A stretch of 64,000 bases of DNA from Nepenthes gracilis (lineage: Eukaryota; Streptophyta; Magnoliopsida; Caryophyllales; Nepenthaceae), in assembly GCA_033239525.1 (NCBI GenBank), contig BSYO01000024.1, forward strand, positions 13,511,268 to 13,575,267, in the 5' to 3' direction. This document shows, one piece after another, positions 47,401-60,499 of the stretch. Positions within the stretch are counted from its first letter, which is position 1, and every line of letters starts with the position of its first letter. The translations under genes were made by a program, and so were the position numbers. The notes under the pieces are model-generated. The model was not told the DNA's origin. It did no database searches and saw only the letters and a list, made by a program, of their open reading frames with translations.

Positions 47401-50400
47401 CCTGAATCTGTGGTTATAGGAAATTGACTATAGTTAGAATGAACAATTGGTACTTGAATGTGGGGTCTGTTGAGATCAAAGGGATAAGAAACTGAAGTGG
47501 AGCTATTGAGGTTGTTTCCACTTCCCACTTGTTTGCAGTTGCTATTTTCTGTGCTGTCTAAATGCACATATCTGTTTCTAGATAACCCATTAATGGATGG
47601 AATTCCAGGCGGTTGACATGGAAGGTCTGTAAACCTGGTTACAGTCTCCATTTTCTGAAGAGTGAAAGATGTTGAGCTGTAATTATTTATTGATTTGCAG
47701 CCAGTAGGTGCACAATATGCCCTTGAATTGGATTGTCTGGCAGCTTGAACAATGGAAGATTCAGTTGAATCTTGTGATGAGATTACTTCTTCCATACCCC
47801 AATTGTTTGCTTCAACTGTGCTTGGAGTTCTATTGGCCAAGGGGGGATTATACGTTGTGTGATTTGATGATTTCTCGGGCGCTCTGATGTAAATTGTTGG
47901 ATTTGTTGACTTCTCGAGACATCTGTTATTGTTATCAGTATCTAGCATGAAGACTTCTGGTTCCCCAATAAGTGTGGTTGGGATGTCATTCTGGCCAGTT
48001 GTGCTCTTGCAAGGCTGAATGGGAAATCGTGCTGCAAGAGACATAAAAGCAGAGCTGCGCACAGCAGGAAAGTTTAGGTCAAAATATGCATGATACTGAC
48101 TAAAAGTTTTCTTTCAATGTATTTTGTCTAGGAAAACTTTCAGCATACCTTGAAAGGTGGTCTGTAACATTCTGAGTGAGGAACACTCCTATCACCGAGT
48201 CAACAACTGATCCCTTCCACTGTGAGAAGCGCCGGTCTCCTGTAAGCAAGATATGTCAGTGTCTTAGGAGCCCGTTTGGCCTAGCTCTAGATTCTCCAAA
48301 AGTTCTATTGGGAAGAACTTTTGCAAATGCGACAACTTCTGAATTCTCTAAAAGCCATTTTAGGGTTCTGCAGAGGACATTTAGACATTTAAAACACCCA
48401 TTTGGCCTAGCTTCTGCTTTTGGAGATGAAAGGCCGTTCAATAAGCTCGGCCAGTCACCGCTTAGTAGGTATGCAAGCCTTTTTGAGCACAGTTTGTTAG
48501 AATGGTATCTGGACAAGAAACTAAAGATGGAAGAAAGGACCTAGTTACTTAATATATTTGCAACTTAGAAAATCTCTCTTTTTGTGTATTTGGCATCTCC
48601 TTTACATACAAATCATAGGACAATTTTTCTTATATGCTCATGCACAATCTTTCGTTTTTGTTTTGTCCTTTTTGTCAAGTACTTATTATTTTACCTTGAA
48701 CAAGACGCATTCGTGCTACGAAGGAGTCAGCTCGCCCACGGAACACCTTCCTTTCTTCCTCCCACCATTTTGTCTTGTCCTTGTCCATTTCTTTATTGTC
48801 ATTGCTTACTTCCTTCCCCATCAAGAGTTTCCATATTCTGTTTGTCTCAGGGTCAAGGTCAACCTTAGGTCGTGGCTTGCGCATCTTGGTCAGATCAAAT
48901 GCCTCATATGGGATGATCATGCCATCTTTATATCGGACAAGAGCATTTTGCTCATGCCTCACCATTTCACCACCAGTTGCATTCAGATTTAGATATTGAA
49001 ATTGCCATACAATCTCATTGATTGATACCAGATTTCGCTGTTTTTCATGTGAATCTGCAACGAGTTTGAAAACTCAGATGAGATTCTTTCACAACAATTT
49101 GGATGCCAATATGTTAGTAAAGATGCATAAACTGTACATATTGTATTACTGTTTTTTAAGAGGTTTTTAGTAGATAACATTTATTCTATGCATTTAATGT
49201 ACTCCGATAAAAGGGTAAAAGATGATAATTCTTCATGCACTTCTATGTAGAAGACACATATGAGGTATTCAGAAATTTCAAACTTAGCCTCTGAACATCC
49301 ATCCTTCTTTGCAGCATAAAGCAAGAGTTACTTTTTGCGTGATTCTTTGCTCAAATGAGCAACTATAGCATCTAAATGTTGTAAAATGTTTACATTGCAG
49401 TCTCCATATCTTTTGGAATGAAGATATTTACTCAACTTGTTCATGGTGAGCAGGGTGTTTTAGTGGCTAAGTTTGAAGTCTTTGCACAAGTGCCCCCAAT
49501 GGAGGTACATTGACAATCAGGAGAGAAACAGTGTTTTCATAGGCGGCAAAATACCTGTTTTCTGTGATGCAGTCTTGGGTACAGTTGGTTCTTCATTCCG
49601 CTGCTTGTTTGATAAACTAGAATGGCTAGTCCTATATAAAGTTTCAGTTCCTCGTCCATCTTTACATGTTGTGGTATTGTTGGATGTTGCCCTTGGCAGC
49701 ATATCAGAAGCTACTCTAGAAGTCATTGAGCTGATCATATGAGATGGATTCGACACATGGGCCCATTTCTCCATTTCCTCTGGCTTTAGACACACTTCAG
49801 ATGACATATTTTGCTTACGAATATGTGCAAATGTGGAATGAGTGTGTTGCTCATCAGCCTTATAGCTCAGACCACTGTTCGGATTCTCGGAGGTTTTTGT
49901 AGAGGGGTTAAATGATCCCCCATTTCCTTTCCCTACCTGGTTTGTGAGGATCTGATTTCCATTGTTTGTGTGAACTAGTCTCGAAACATTTTCTGCAAAC
50001 ATTGGACAATTTTGCATGCTGTGGATTAGCATTGTCGTATGTTGGACATTCTTTACTTTCTTTTTCTTGTGAATCCCTGGATAACTTTGGTCTCGATCAC
50101 TTCCGTAGCTTTTATGCTGATTAATTTGAAGAAATTCTTGGCTTGCAGGTAAGCAATTCATCAGATGCAATGCATTAGGATGCCTGTGCTCAGCAGTCAT
50201 ACAGTACTCTCTCTTTGATCCCCTTCCTTCCGTGGAATCATACATTTTTTGCAGCTGTTTCTGAGTGGTTCTATGCACTATTTGCTCTAGTTTGTCCTCA
50301 TTTGATCTTTCTTGGAAGAAAGACTGGCCTACCTTTCCATGGGTGTGTGAATTTGCAAGTATGCTACAATAGTTTGCATTCTGGCATTGATCTGTTGCTC

Positions 50401-52816
50401 TTCCTCTTTTGTTGCAGGGGATAACACATGAGTTTTCTGTTTGCGGGTAGTTCAACATGGATTCGGTTTTCAGGGTGTGCCCATTGGAGACGAATATATC
50501 TTCTGTCTGCGCTTGATCAACGGCTTGGCAGGGGCAATAAGCAAGTCCTGCTATTTTGTTACTCATCTCCACTTCATTCCATCGGACAGTTTGTCTCCCT
50601 GAACCCACTGCAGCACTACAACACTTGGCGTCCGGCCATTTTTCTTTAGAATTAGCATTTATGAAAGAGTTTCCCCTTGTTGTGTGCCGTGTCTCCTGCT
50701 GATCAATCAGTTTGCACCAGGTCTTATCTACTGTTTGGTTCTCCATGTTGAAGTTTAAAGCTCTCCTGCACGATCTCGATGTGGGTTCAGAGCTGGAATT
50801 GTTAGTCTTTTTTGCAGCATCTGCCTCTGGGGTATTTGTGGTTTTGGGGGCATTCTTCCGCACATATTTCCTCTTGATCAAAATTTCAATCTTGGGGTCA
50901 TTATTTTTTGGGTTCATAGGCTTTCTATTCCTTTGGGGTTTATTTTCTGCTACTACTACCTTTGGCCTGTGTTTCTTTCTTTTTGGTGTTTTCTGCGGTG
51001 GTGTTCTTTCCAGGTCAAAGTCTTGGTTCACTCCCTTGTCAGAATTATTCTTTGCTTCCACCGCTGTGCAGATGGTGGCAGATGAGGCATCCACAATGTT
51101 CTGTATGAGTTCATGGCAATGGTGCTTGGTACCTTCATTCTCTACAGAGACAGCTAAACTTTTCCCGTTGACTTCCATTGTTGCTGAGTAATGGTTATTC
51201 TCCAACTTTTTGGTCTGTTTTGGAGTTTCAGGTGCACACTGGGAAGAGTTCGTAATGCTTGAGGCTGTGTCAGCTTCAGTCACCGCTGGTGAGTTCCAAT
51301 TATACTGTAGTTGTAGGGGAACCGGAAATCCATCTGCATAGTAGTTTCCGTATTGCATCATTTTAACTGGAACAGAAGATAATGAATTGCCAAAGAATCA
51401 GGCATAATTTTGTAATACTTAAAGTGGAATCTTAGTTTAAACTGTGCTCATTATTAAGATTGATGATCCTGTTTATATATCACTATGACTCTCTGCATCA
51501 AATCTACATAGTGAACTATGACAAAAAGGCAGAAAGATATGACATGCCATAATAACCTATAACAGCATTTGTTAAAGAACAGGGTTATTCATCTTAATGG
51601 TTTGTGATTGTTACGTAATTCTGCATATGGGCGGAGCACCCCTAGATGTTTCATGGCATGTAGTGATATAAGTGTAAATATTGGCTAATATTGTAATATT
51701 GATTGATATGTATTAGTAAAGGCTCCCAATATCGATATTTCGTGATATCGCGATAATATCACGATATATTGATGTATTGGTAATATATCGGCTAATATAT
51801 TGATACGACCGGTTAGCTTTTGATTTTCAGTAATTTTTTTTCAGTATATTTGATGTCGATATGTATTATTCGATATGTTCAATATCAATATGGTTACGAT
51901 CGTTATCAATATTTTCATGTATGATTTTAGTTGAATTAGCTCAAAATGCAGATATGTTGCCTAGTTCCATGCCATTCAGTAAATCTACAATCATTCTGCT
52001 AATGCTGCTTGTGCCCCTAAAAAAATATACATGCACATACAAAAAGATGTGATTGTCCTCCCATACTTTCAATACTGAAGATTGCATTATGGTAACTTTG
52101 ACTGTTAGGATCATAAGATGGGTTTGCCGTAATCCTAACTGTCTAAATTTTCAGATGAAATCGTCACCGTAGAGTATGAGGGTCTAATAGGATTTATGCA
52201 CACATTTGGGAATAATGAGGTGTAGGAATCAAATGCTGGACAAAATTATGAGTTTTTCTCACCGTGAAGTATCCAGGGTAAGATGTCATGGCACTGTTGA
52301 TCTGAAGCCAGGTACTGTTTTTGATTCGAGAGTGATGGGTTGGCAATATTAGACTGCATCGAATTCCTGCCATATTGAGAGCGTGGATTTGGTATATCAT
52401 GCTTATTCACTGCATCGACACTTTTGTTTGGGATCCCATTCTCAGATAACGCTGTTTGTGTGTTCATAACAGATGATTTCAAATTAATTTCATCTTGTGA
52501 AAATGAGCTTGGTATGAAGTGCATGTTTGCTGAATTGACCGTTTTGTTTGCTGTCCCATTCTCAGATAGTGCAGATGGTGCTTTCATCAATGCCAGGAAT
52601 TGCGCCCAGGAGCTGTTCCAGAGCACATCATCACCCGTTGATGACTGTGTATGGGCTTCAGTGGTGTGATTTATATCTCCGTTTCTGCAAGTGTGTGGAG
52701 CATTGTGGAATTCGGGAATTGAGCTGAGCTGTCTGACTCCGTTGAAACTACGAGCTGCTGCTGCATTATAATTCTCCATATCTTGTGAGTGCTCTCCTTG
52801 TTCCAGAAACTCCAAC
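41463..52816 (-). CDS. DME: DEMETER-type 5-methylcytosine DNA glycosylase, 19 coding exons, intact
   Basis: Exons: 52816-52263, 51366-49555, 49054-48695, 48239-48149, 48054-46659, 46535-46456, 46298-46214, 46136-46045, 45967-45899, 45787-45751, 45642-45560, 44293-43856, 43497-43461, 43333-43276, 43078-42939, 42840-42775, 42556-42442, 42366-42328, 41575-41463 (stop TAA). From the first in-frame ATG (52777-52779) all phases agree: 5628 nt, 1875 residues. Seen in order: a basic Lys-rich stretch TPPQKTPKRKKHRPKVVV; KPRPKVDLDPETNRIW; first glycosylase part DSVIGVFLTQNVTDHLS; a long variable linker; second part with GLGLKSVECV (catalytic Lys) and VDTNVGRI (catalytic Asp); 4Fe-4S Cys in VFCTKNKPNCNACPMRGEC; a C-terminal domain with permuted CXXC (CSEKTCFSC) and RRM-like fold ending LMARLHFPASKL. 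Relatives excise 5-methylcytosine in the nucleus, starting active demethylation. It is closer to DME than ROS1 by eye. Confidence 0.93.
41680..41955. repeat. Minisatellite in the last DEMETER-like intron
   Basis: About four units of 65-73 bp share TGCTATTCGTTCCTTCT, CCTGCAATGAATAGTTAGTT and CTAAAAAAGAAATAAA. The last unit is shortened. It lies wholly within the intron 41576-42327. Confidence 0.85.
44355..44466 (+). mobile_element. tRNA-derived SINE in a DEMETER-like intron
   Basis: TGGTCTAGCTCAGTGGTAT (A box) and GGTTCAAACCTAG (B box) are about 35 bp apart, the spacing of a Pol III promoter in tRNA-derived SINEs. An A-rich tail follows (AACCAAAAAAAGAA). The block between boxes does not fold as a tRNA. 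It lies in the intron 44294-45559, antisense to the gene. Confidence 0.75.
48268..48530. mobile_element. MITE-like repeat in a DEMETER-like intron
   Basis: AGCCCGTTTGGCCTAGCT at about 48269 resembles the ends of common plant MITEs, and TTTGGCCTAGCTTCT recurs in direct orientation at about 48400. The block is GC-richer than the surrounding intron (48240-48694). No clear inverted partner or target duplication was found. Confidence 0.35.
51650..51850. repeat. Palindrome-rich ATATCG-type sequence in a DEMETER-like intron
   Basis: Multiple variants of AATATCGATATT and GATATATCGG crowd together. A clear hairpin is TCGTGATAT, 7-bp loop, ATATCACGA at about 51740-51765. It sits in the intron between the first two coding exons. 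Confidence 0.6.
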
Positions 52817-53306
52817 CTAAAAATAAGCAGTTAAATGAAGTGGCAGTCATCTAAAAAAGTTTAACTTTCTTGTTTATTCAAAAAATCAAGTTAGAAGTAG
52901 ACAATAAAATGCTTAGTAGAAAAAAGTTAGGTAATTTCCTTAGGAACACGGTAACCAAATTGCGAATGTATAGACTCAATTAAACTGTGACCACTTTTGA
53001 GAATGTAGACTTTTGATTATGGTTATTCAACAATAATATCTCTATGACTTGTTAGGTAGAATCGGTTATACAAATCTGCTTTTGTTATTTTATTCAATTT
53101 CATACAATACCCTTTGTGATTATGAGTATGTTTAAATTATTTTTTATCATATTGCTCTATATTTTTTTAGGTTTACCTCTTTATTTTTTTCCCCAACCAC
53201 AATTGAGCCATATTTCCTCATAGGTAGTTCATTTAACCTATGTTTTAAGTTTTAAATAATATTGCACTTCATTCCCTCATTTATACGTATTGATTTTAGA
53301 ACTTAC

Positions 53307-53361
53307 CCTTGTAAATAGAAGCCACCGACCTTATGGAGATGCAGATCAGCTTCAACGGAAC
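53307..53361 (-). CDS. DME: Upstream exon of the DEMETER-like gene, in phase with the first coding exon
   Basis: A 55-nt block is bounded by TTACAG at its 5' end and a GTAAGT donor at its 3' end. Joined to the exon at 52816 it reads SVEADLHLHKVGGFYLQ-G-LEFLEQG with no stop. Either the protein starts farther upstream than the ATG at 52779, or this is untranslated leader that happens to be open. I found no upstream in-frame ATG that connects to it. Confidence 0.45.
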
Positions 53362-55076
53362 CTGTAACAAGTAAACAAATAGATCTAGTAGCTTTGTACT
53401 TGAAAAGGGGGAAAAAATGTACAGAAGAAGCAAAGAGAACAAGACTTCTATAACTAGTGGGCATAGGACACCTGACAAGTTAGGGAAAAATATGGATCCC
53501 AGACGTAAAGTACACCGCAATACATGGAACTACATAGCATGAACTTTCAAAGAAGAGAAGAGCTGCCAGAAAGTAAACAACATGAATATGCTTTGTGAAA
53601 AAATGTGCCTTAGAGTTAATGATTAGAGAAATGATTAGGGGGATATGGCCTGCTGGTAGATGGATAGATGGGAGATTATATTATTGAGGATGTTTTAAGG
53701 ATAGTTAAAGGGTGCGTATCGAGCATTACTCAAATATTAATATTCCAAAAACTTTTTTGTGAAGGACAATAACATTGTGAGATCGAAGAAAACTGAAATG
53801 TGTATGACTGTAGCGAAAGGATTCATTGTAATCCTTCCAGCCGCAACTTTTAAGCAAAATCAGAGTGAACCAAGAGTCACATTCCTTTAGAGTTTTATTT
53901 CTTTGATGAATGTACTATCTTTATAATTGAAGGGAAAATTTTGAGGCAACTATTAAACCTAGTATGAATCAAAATGTGAGCAATTAAACATATATATAAA
54001 ATAAATGTTTAGAGAGAAAAATGCTGAAATTGATGAATGAAGTTATATCTGAGGGTTGTTTAGAAATTGAACTTATAGAAAATAAGAATAAGGGCATGTA
54101 AGGTGATTTGGATATGTAAAATGTAGGCTAAATGAAATATACGTGAGCAGAGTTGGGTTAGTTTTAGTTGAAAGTAAGGAAAATGTATAGCTAGGAAACT
54201 TGTAGTGGGGTGATAATTAAAATTGTTTATGTTAGTGGAAGATATTGTACTAAATCTAGGTAAATATTAAAATTGAGTTTATATTTGTTTCAACACTAGA
54301 ATTCCATGGTGATAGCTATGCCGTGAGGATACAACTTCCGTAGTAACAACCAACGCAGTAACTCCTGCTGTAACTTTAAACAAAGAGGGAACAGCAAAGG
54401 GGAAGGAAGGGAATTTTTTCTAAGTAAAACACAAATCAAAACATGTTATTCAGTGTTATGATGGACAAAAGCTCACGATTATTCAACGAAATGCTGCCTC
54501 GATTTTGCTCCTGCTCAAATCCCAGACAAACAACGGCCAAATCTCAAGGCTTCTGAGTATCTTCCCTCTGAAAACTTGTAAGAAATTCAAGCCATTACAA
54601 CTCTGAAAATGAGAAACTAGACATTGTATTTCGTTGATATTGAAAAATCGAGAAGAAACTCAGGGAGCTGAATAAAAATTAGCAACAAAGTTAAGGGTGA
54701 ATTTGATGAAATCTCTGCTCAAGTGGGAAAAGGACAAGAGCTCTTAGATCTGACTTACAACCAGGGTGAGGTAACCAGTGAGGAGGACAGAGCATTTACT
54801 ACACTAAATTAGAGCAAATTAGGCAGTGAGAGCTAAATAAATGGTGAAGATTGCATAATCAAGACAATTTGTATTATGTCAATTCTGGGTTTTTAGTATA
54901 CAATGAATTGATGCCTGAATGGAAGTCTTCAAGAAATCCCCATTGAATGGATGAGATTGCGTAGGGAGGGGAAAAAAAGTGCAAAAATTAAAAGAAAGAA
55001 AAAGAAAAGCAGGAGGAATAAATTCACAAAATCTGCAGAGAATCAAGCTGCGATTTCGGCAGGAAAATGTTATCAC

Positions 55077-55256
55077 CTGCCTTTTGTGGGTGCTTCTGTT
55101 CATGAAAGCGCGAATTGAACTGTAAATGATATCGAAAAATTTAATGAAAATTTGATTTGGTAGCTGCCTAGCTCGGCGGAAATCATAGAGCTTGGGATCG
55201 GTGCCGGAAAATAAGTCAATGCCGGAAAACTCTGTCCGTACGGTACCCCCACACAC

Positions 55257-55290
<34 letters not shown>

Positions 55291-55330
55291 AAAACCGGAA
55301 TGGAGGACAAACTGGTAGAAGAAAGGACTT
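55077..55330 (-). promoter_or_regulatory. Probable first (leader) exon of the DEMETER-like gene
   Basis: On the minus strand a GC-richer block with a (CT)n tract (55261-55288) ends at a donor-like AAAGGCAG/GTGATA at 55077. DNA beyond about 55440 becomes AT-rich. This placement, about 1.7 kb upstream of the 53307-53361 exon, fits a spliced 5' leader. It is inferred from composition and the donor only. Confidence 0.4.
55261..55288. repeat. (AG)14 microsatellite
   Basis: Fourteen AG units, CT-rich on the DEMETER-like gene's sense strand, within its probable leader exon. Confidence 0.95.
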
Positions 55331-55439
55331 GGTATGTAGAAAAGAATTAAAAGGGAAGAGAGACTGGTTTTTGAGAGCATATGAATTTTATTGGGGGAGT
55401 GATGAAGAAATAACGGTCGACGGCTATACTATTATTTGT

Positions 55440-58400
55440 GCTGTTCAACTGGGAAATATGTAAAATTAATAATCTATCTTTATATGCTCTGTTCAGTAAA
55501 CTGTTGATTTTCCGTAAAAATCTTTATTTCAAAAGCTAACTTTTGATATTACCGTTCGTAATAAACCATCTAAAAAGTATTTAAATTTAAATAAAAAAAA
55601 TATGCCCCTTTATATGCAAATTTGAGTGTTTATATTTAAGACATTTTTCGTATATATTGTTTAATATAAAAAATGTATATTAAAATGTTTTTTTTTTCAT
55701 AAATTTTTAAAAAAATATGGCTTAATCAAAATAATTGGCTTGTACTGACAATTTGTTACATTGTATGGTATCTTAGTGGATGTCTAAATTTATAACTATA
55801 GTTTAATTTAGATATTTTAAAAAGATAGGCTAAATAGGATTGATTTTATATAATTTTTTAATATGAGGATTAAAAAATATTTAGCTAGGATAATTATCTT
55901 CTCTAGATTTTTAACTTAAATTAAATACACATTAAATTTTGTCAATTTACCCCGAGGCTTATAACCCTGTGAAAAAGCTGTATTCATTCTTATTTAGTGG
56001 CGTTTTCGTAATTGCACCATGAGGCTACTATTTGTACAAAAATTTCGTACCTCTAATTATTACAAAATGTCGTAGCATAATACAAAACTGCTAGTGTACT
56101 CAACGACGAGGGGAAAAAAACAGCAACAGAAAATAATATTATTCATCGAATTTGTGGGTAATATTCACAAATTAATAAATAATATTAATATATATGCACA
56201 TTTAAAAATAATACATATTAAAAATAAAATAAAAATGATAACATTTATAATAATTTAAATGCCTAAAAATCAGCCAAAATTGTTAATAAATGAAAATATT
56301 AGCTAGACCAAAATCAATTTTATTTGTTGGAATATAAAATCTTATTATATTTTATTAATATAATAAATGACTCTGGGCCTTATATTAATATTATTTTCTT
56401 AAAGGTAAGATAAAAATAAAATTCTTAAACTCTCACTTTATGCCTATGGGCGTTGCATGGTCACTATTGGTGAGTTAATTGGATGCTTTTCTTCTTCCTT
56501 TTTTTTTTTTAAAAAAAAAGCCTTTTGCAGGCTTTTTGATGTCACTCGAATTTAAATAATCGAATTATTATTTACGGACGAGAAATAAAAAAAAATAAAA
56601 AAAAATAGTGAGTTAGTTAAAAGGTAATCGAGGTACATTGACTGTCTTATTCCGTACATTTTTTAATTATTTTAAACTTGTCGGATTGTCCCAACGTTGT
56701 GAAAGAACTGTAACATCAATAACTGCTGTCAGAGTACGTTAACTCCTAAGATATTATTATTATTATTATTTCTTTCCTCTAAATAATATAATTTTTTTAA
56801 AAAACCTTATTCTCTATTTTTTAATATTTATATTTTAATTTTTTAATTTGGGTTGATTGGCATATTATGAGAATTTAAAATTGATATTAAAATTATATAA
56901 AAAAATTTAATATAATTTTTTACGTTGTTTTTTCTTTTCAAAAATAAAAAATAAAAAATAAAAATTGTTGAATTGATTATTTTAATGGTCCAGACTAAGA
57001 ACTGCACCCACCATCTGTTCTTCTGTATATTATATTATATTAAATTTGTATTGGAAGAAGCACACTTACGACACGTATAGTAATTAATGTATCAATGTGA
57101 CGATGTACGACTAACGTACGATCAACTGGTTGCAAAATAAAGCCAGCCCCTCATCCCCACCTAAAAAGACAATGCTAAACAAATAAATAAATAAATATTA
57201 AATAGTACTCTTTGTACATATATATATTTTTTTAAAAAATTACTTTTATAAAAAAAATTAAACTTTAAGTAGATCGTATCGTTTGTAACTTTATGTGACA
57301 TTATATAATAGAAATAATAATAGAGTTGTATCGAGCTGAGGTGTTTAGGCTTGTGGTCCATTATAGATTATGTCAGTCTATGGATGGCTCGATGTATGAT
57401 ACAAGTCAATTGTTACAGACATGAATAAACAGTTTAAATTTTTTTTTATTTTCATGAAAAAAATTAAAAAATATATATATTTTTAATTTTAATTTAGTCG
57501 TTGCTTTTATACCATATAACAAATATATTAGTTTTAAATTACTAGACTCATAATTCTAATATGACATAGTCGACAAATCGTACTGATTCGAGATACTGAA
57601 ATCTTGTGCCATACTATATAGCCAGAGTCCATGATTTTATGGCTAGGCTATGAGGTCTTATCGTGCCTGTATAGCACAATAATTTAAATATATTTTATAA
57701 AGTTAAATTATTGTTGTGAAAATGGCAAAAAGTCTTAATAGAAAGAAGAAAATAGAAAAGAAATAGCTCATATTTGATTCCACAAATATATATGTATATT
57801 TATAATTATATGTTCATTTATAACAGATCAAATATATTCAGACTGTTGATGTATTATTTTAAGCCAAGATAGACTATATTATTTATATTTTTAAATTTTG
57901 CCCACAATTTACTATATATTAGAGAATAGGGTAATCAATTGAAAGCTATCTAAATTTCTTATAATTTTAAATTTTTGTATCCCTAGTAAGTCTTTTCACA
58001 ATTGGTTGCCAGTTATTTGAATTTTATAGAATATTTAAAAAGTTACATTTTAAAATAAATTTATAAATGTATATTATTCTTTGTTAAATTGATCATATCT
58101 TAAAATAATCAATTCTAAATAATTCTATTTTTTTATTCATATATCTTTAATTTAATATATATATTTTGTGATGTTTTAAAATTTATAAAATATTTTTTTG
58201 AATAAAAATCAGACATTCTACTCTTGAGTAAGAGAATTTTATGCTTCTACAAAGAGAGATTTGCACAAATATTTGTACTTCAATTACTTATATCTTATTG
58301 GCAAGAGAGTTTTTGTATTTATATTCTTATAAAAGTAAAAAGAGTGAAGAATATATCACTCTTTGGAAAAATGTCTAAGGTTAGAGTGTTCAGTTATAAA

Positions 58401-59190
58401 TTAAAAGATATATTATTTATGTAAGGTTTGATTTCACATATTGAAAAAGATGGTAATGTAGATTTGCCTTCTTAAGCATGGCTTGAGGACAGAAAATAAG
58501 CTAAGTCTGAACCTATATAAATGGTGTAAAATTTGTCTATTGTTATTTTCTTATTTCGTTATTTCATTGTGTGCATAAATTATTCTTCCTTCACTAGATT
58601 AAAAGTTAGATTAGAAATTTTCTCTGCAATTTGAAAGAAACTATCATGTCCCAAAATTCGATCCCCTCATTAATAATTAACGAGATTGATCATGAACAAA
58701 TAATAAATCTAATAATTCATGGACGTAAATTTTATGACAATATCTCAACCAATCAAAAGAAAATTAATATAACTTAATTACAAGACCCGAAATATCACGT
58801 CATCAGATGGCTAAAATACCGACCATACAATGGCGTCGAATCATACGTAAAGAGTAATGTCTAAATCAAAAATCGAAATAACTAAACAATCAAAATAAAA
58901 ATAAAAAACCAACAACATTACTCATAATACATTACAGTGTATCTTGAAAGAAATTGATGCGTCATAAATCCAAATTTCAAACAGGTTTCGACTAAGCTGG
59001 TACATCAAATTTTGGTCTCTATCTGCTGAGCTTAGGATCTTGCACACCATAACTTCAAACAAGAGGTTAGGTGATAGTGGGATTCGATCCCATCAAAAAT
59101 ACTCCAATGCTCAAATCAGTAAATAGCCTTTTGAGGATTAGAAGGTAAAATACAATAAATGCAAAGATGAATGCGGAAGATGTGTTTGAA
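55440..59190. other. Intergenic, AT-rich, nothing recognised
   Basis: A/T-dominated DNA with short poly-A/poly-T runs (T13/A9 pair at about 56499-56520 forms a perfect-looking hairpin). No gene, RNA or classifiable repeat was supported. Confidence 0.5.
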
Positions 59191-60499
59191 AACAATGAAA
59201 GGAGGTGCACTCGTCGAGAGTGTGGCTTGGGTTGTTGATACTTGTAGAAAACAATTTTCTCTTAGTACTCAACTCACAGGGGATCAATAGCAGAGAGAAA
59301 GGGAGAGAGCGTGGAGAGCTTTCGTTAGTTTTAGTATACTAGAGGGCGTTTAATAGGCAAGAGAGTATGTCTGTATAGTGAGTATCCATGGCCCTTTATA
59401 GTCGTGGGGTCCTGCTACCTTCCTTAGGTGGCGAGGGGGGATGCTCGTCTTCTGTGGGGATCGTTGTCTTTCCTAGTATGGGCGTGGGCGCCATTCTAGG
59501 TAGCAATGGTTAGGAAGAAGGACTCCCTTCCTTCCATGGAAATACCTCGTGCAGTGACTGTTAGGACATCATTTGTGGATCGCGCGCTGATTTGTGTGCC
59601 TTTCTTCTGAGATGTGCTCTGATTCTACGATACTACCGTTACAGGTGAGATTTCCTTTCTTGGAGATGCGAAAAATTAGGATAGTCAACCGTTGAGGCTT
59701 GGAAAGGTGAGCATGGGACGATTTAGTCATAGGACGTATTTATTCTATGTCACGTTCAGCCTACTTGCTGCGCTCCTTTCAGTTAACATAGAGTTGACCG
59801 TCTCAAGTATAAATGGGCCGCTATTGATCTTGCGCCACTTACCTCTTTTGGGCCGGCCCACTATTGGCATCCCCATCACTAGCCCCCCATACTGGTGGCT
59901 TGGGTCTTCGGCCTCTGACATGTTCATGATAGGACACGTCTGGTCGTATTGTCTCCTTAGGTCTGTCCCAAATTCTCCTTTTCACTATTCCTGGAGTGAT
60001 TTCCTTTCCTTTTGGATTCTTTGTAGATTTGCCAGCACTGTTGCATTTTGGCGTTTAGTGCTTCTGTTTGTCTTATAAATTGGGGAGCTTTTGACTCTCC
60101 TTAGCATCACCTTCCCACGATGCCTGGTGTGATGCCATAGGGGTTTGACTTTGCCAGGAAGGTCGCTGCCCTGACTGTTGGTTTGGAGCTCAGGCGACTC
60201 ATGATCTTTGGTGTAGTCGTCCCGAGTCATAAAACTTGAATTTCTTTGGTTGCCCCTTTTCGTACTGGATGCCACTTTAATCACCCCTTTTCGTGGGGGT
60301 GGTTGTTATCAAGATTCGAAAGTGGGTTTATGCCTCCCCACGTTCAAATCTTTGATAAATCTCTACTCATTTTTCCCAAAGTTTTGTCATGCATTGGCCT
60401 ATACTAGCCGTGTAAATTGTAAAGAGGACGTTAATGAGAAAACTTGCAATTAACTTGCAGTTAACGAGAAAACTTGCAGTTAAAGAGGATGTTTCGCTA

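Noticed and set aside
50712..51191. Plus-strand 159-residue open frame
   Set aside because: Opposite the large DEMETER-like N-terminal exon; hydrophobic because it mirrors Lys/Asn-rich codons.
59040..59100. tRNA-like B-box (GGGATTCGATCCC) near 59079
   Set aside because: No A box at the right distance and no cloverleaf; the motif is a chance palindrome.
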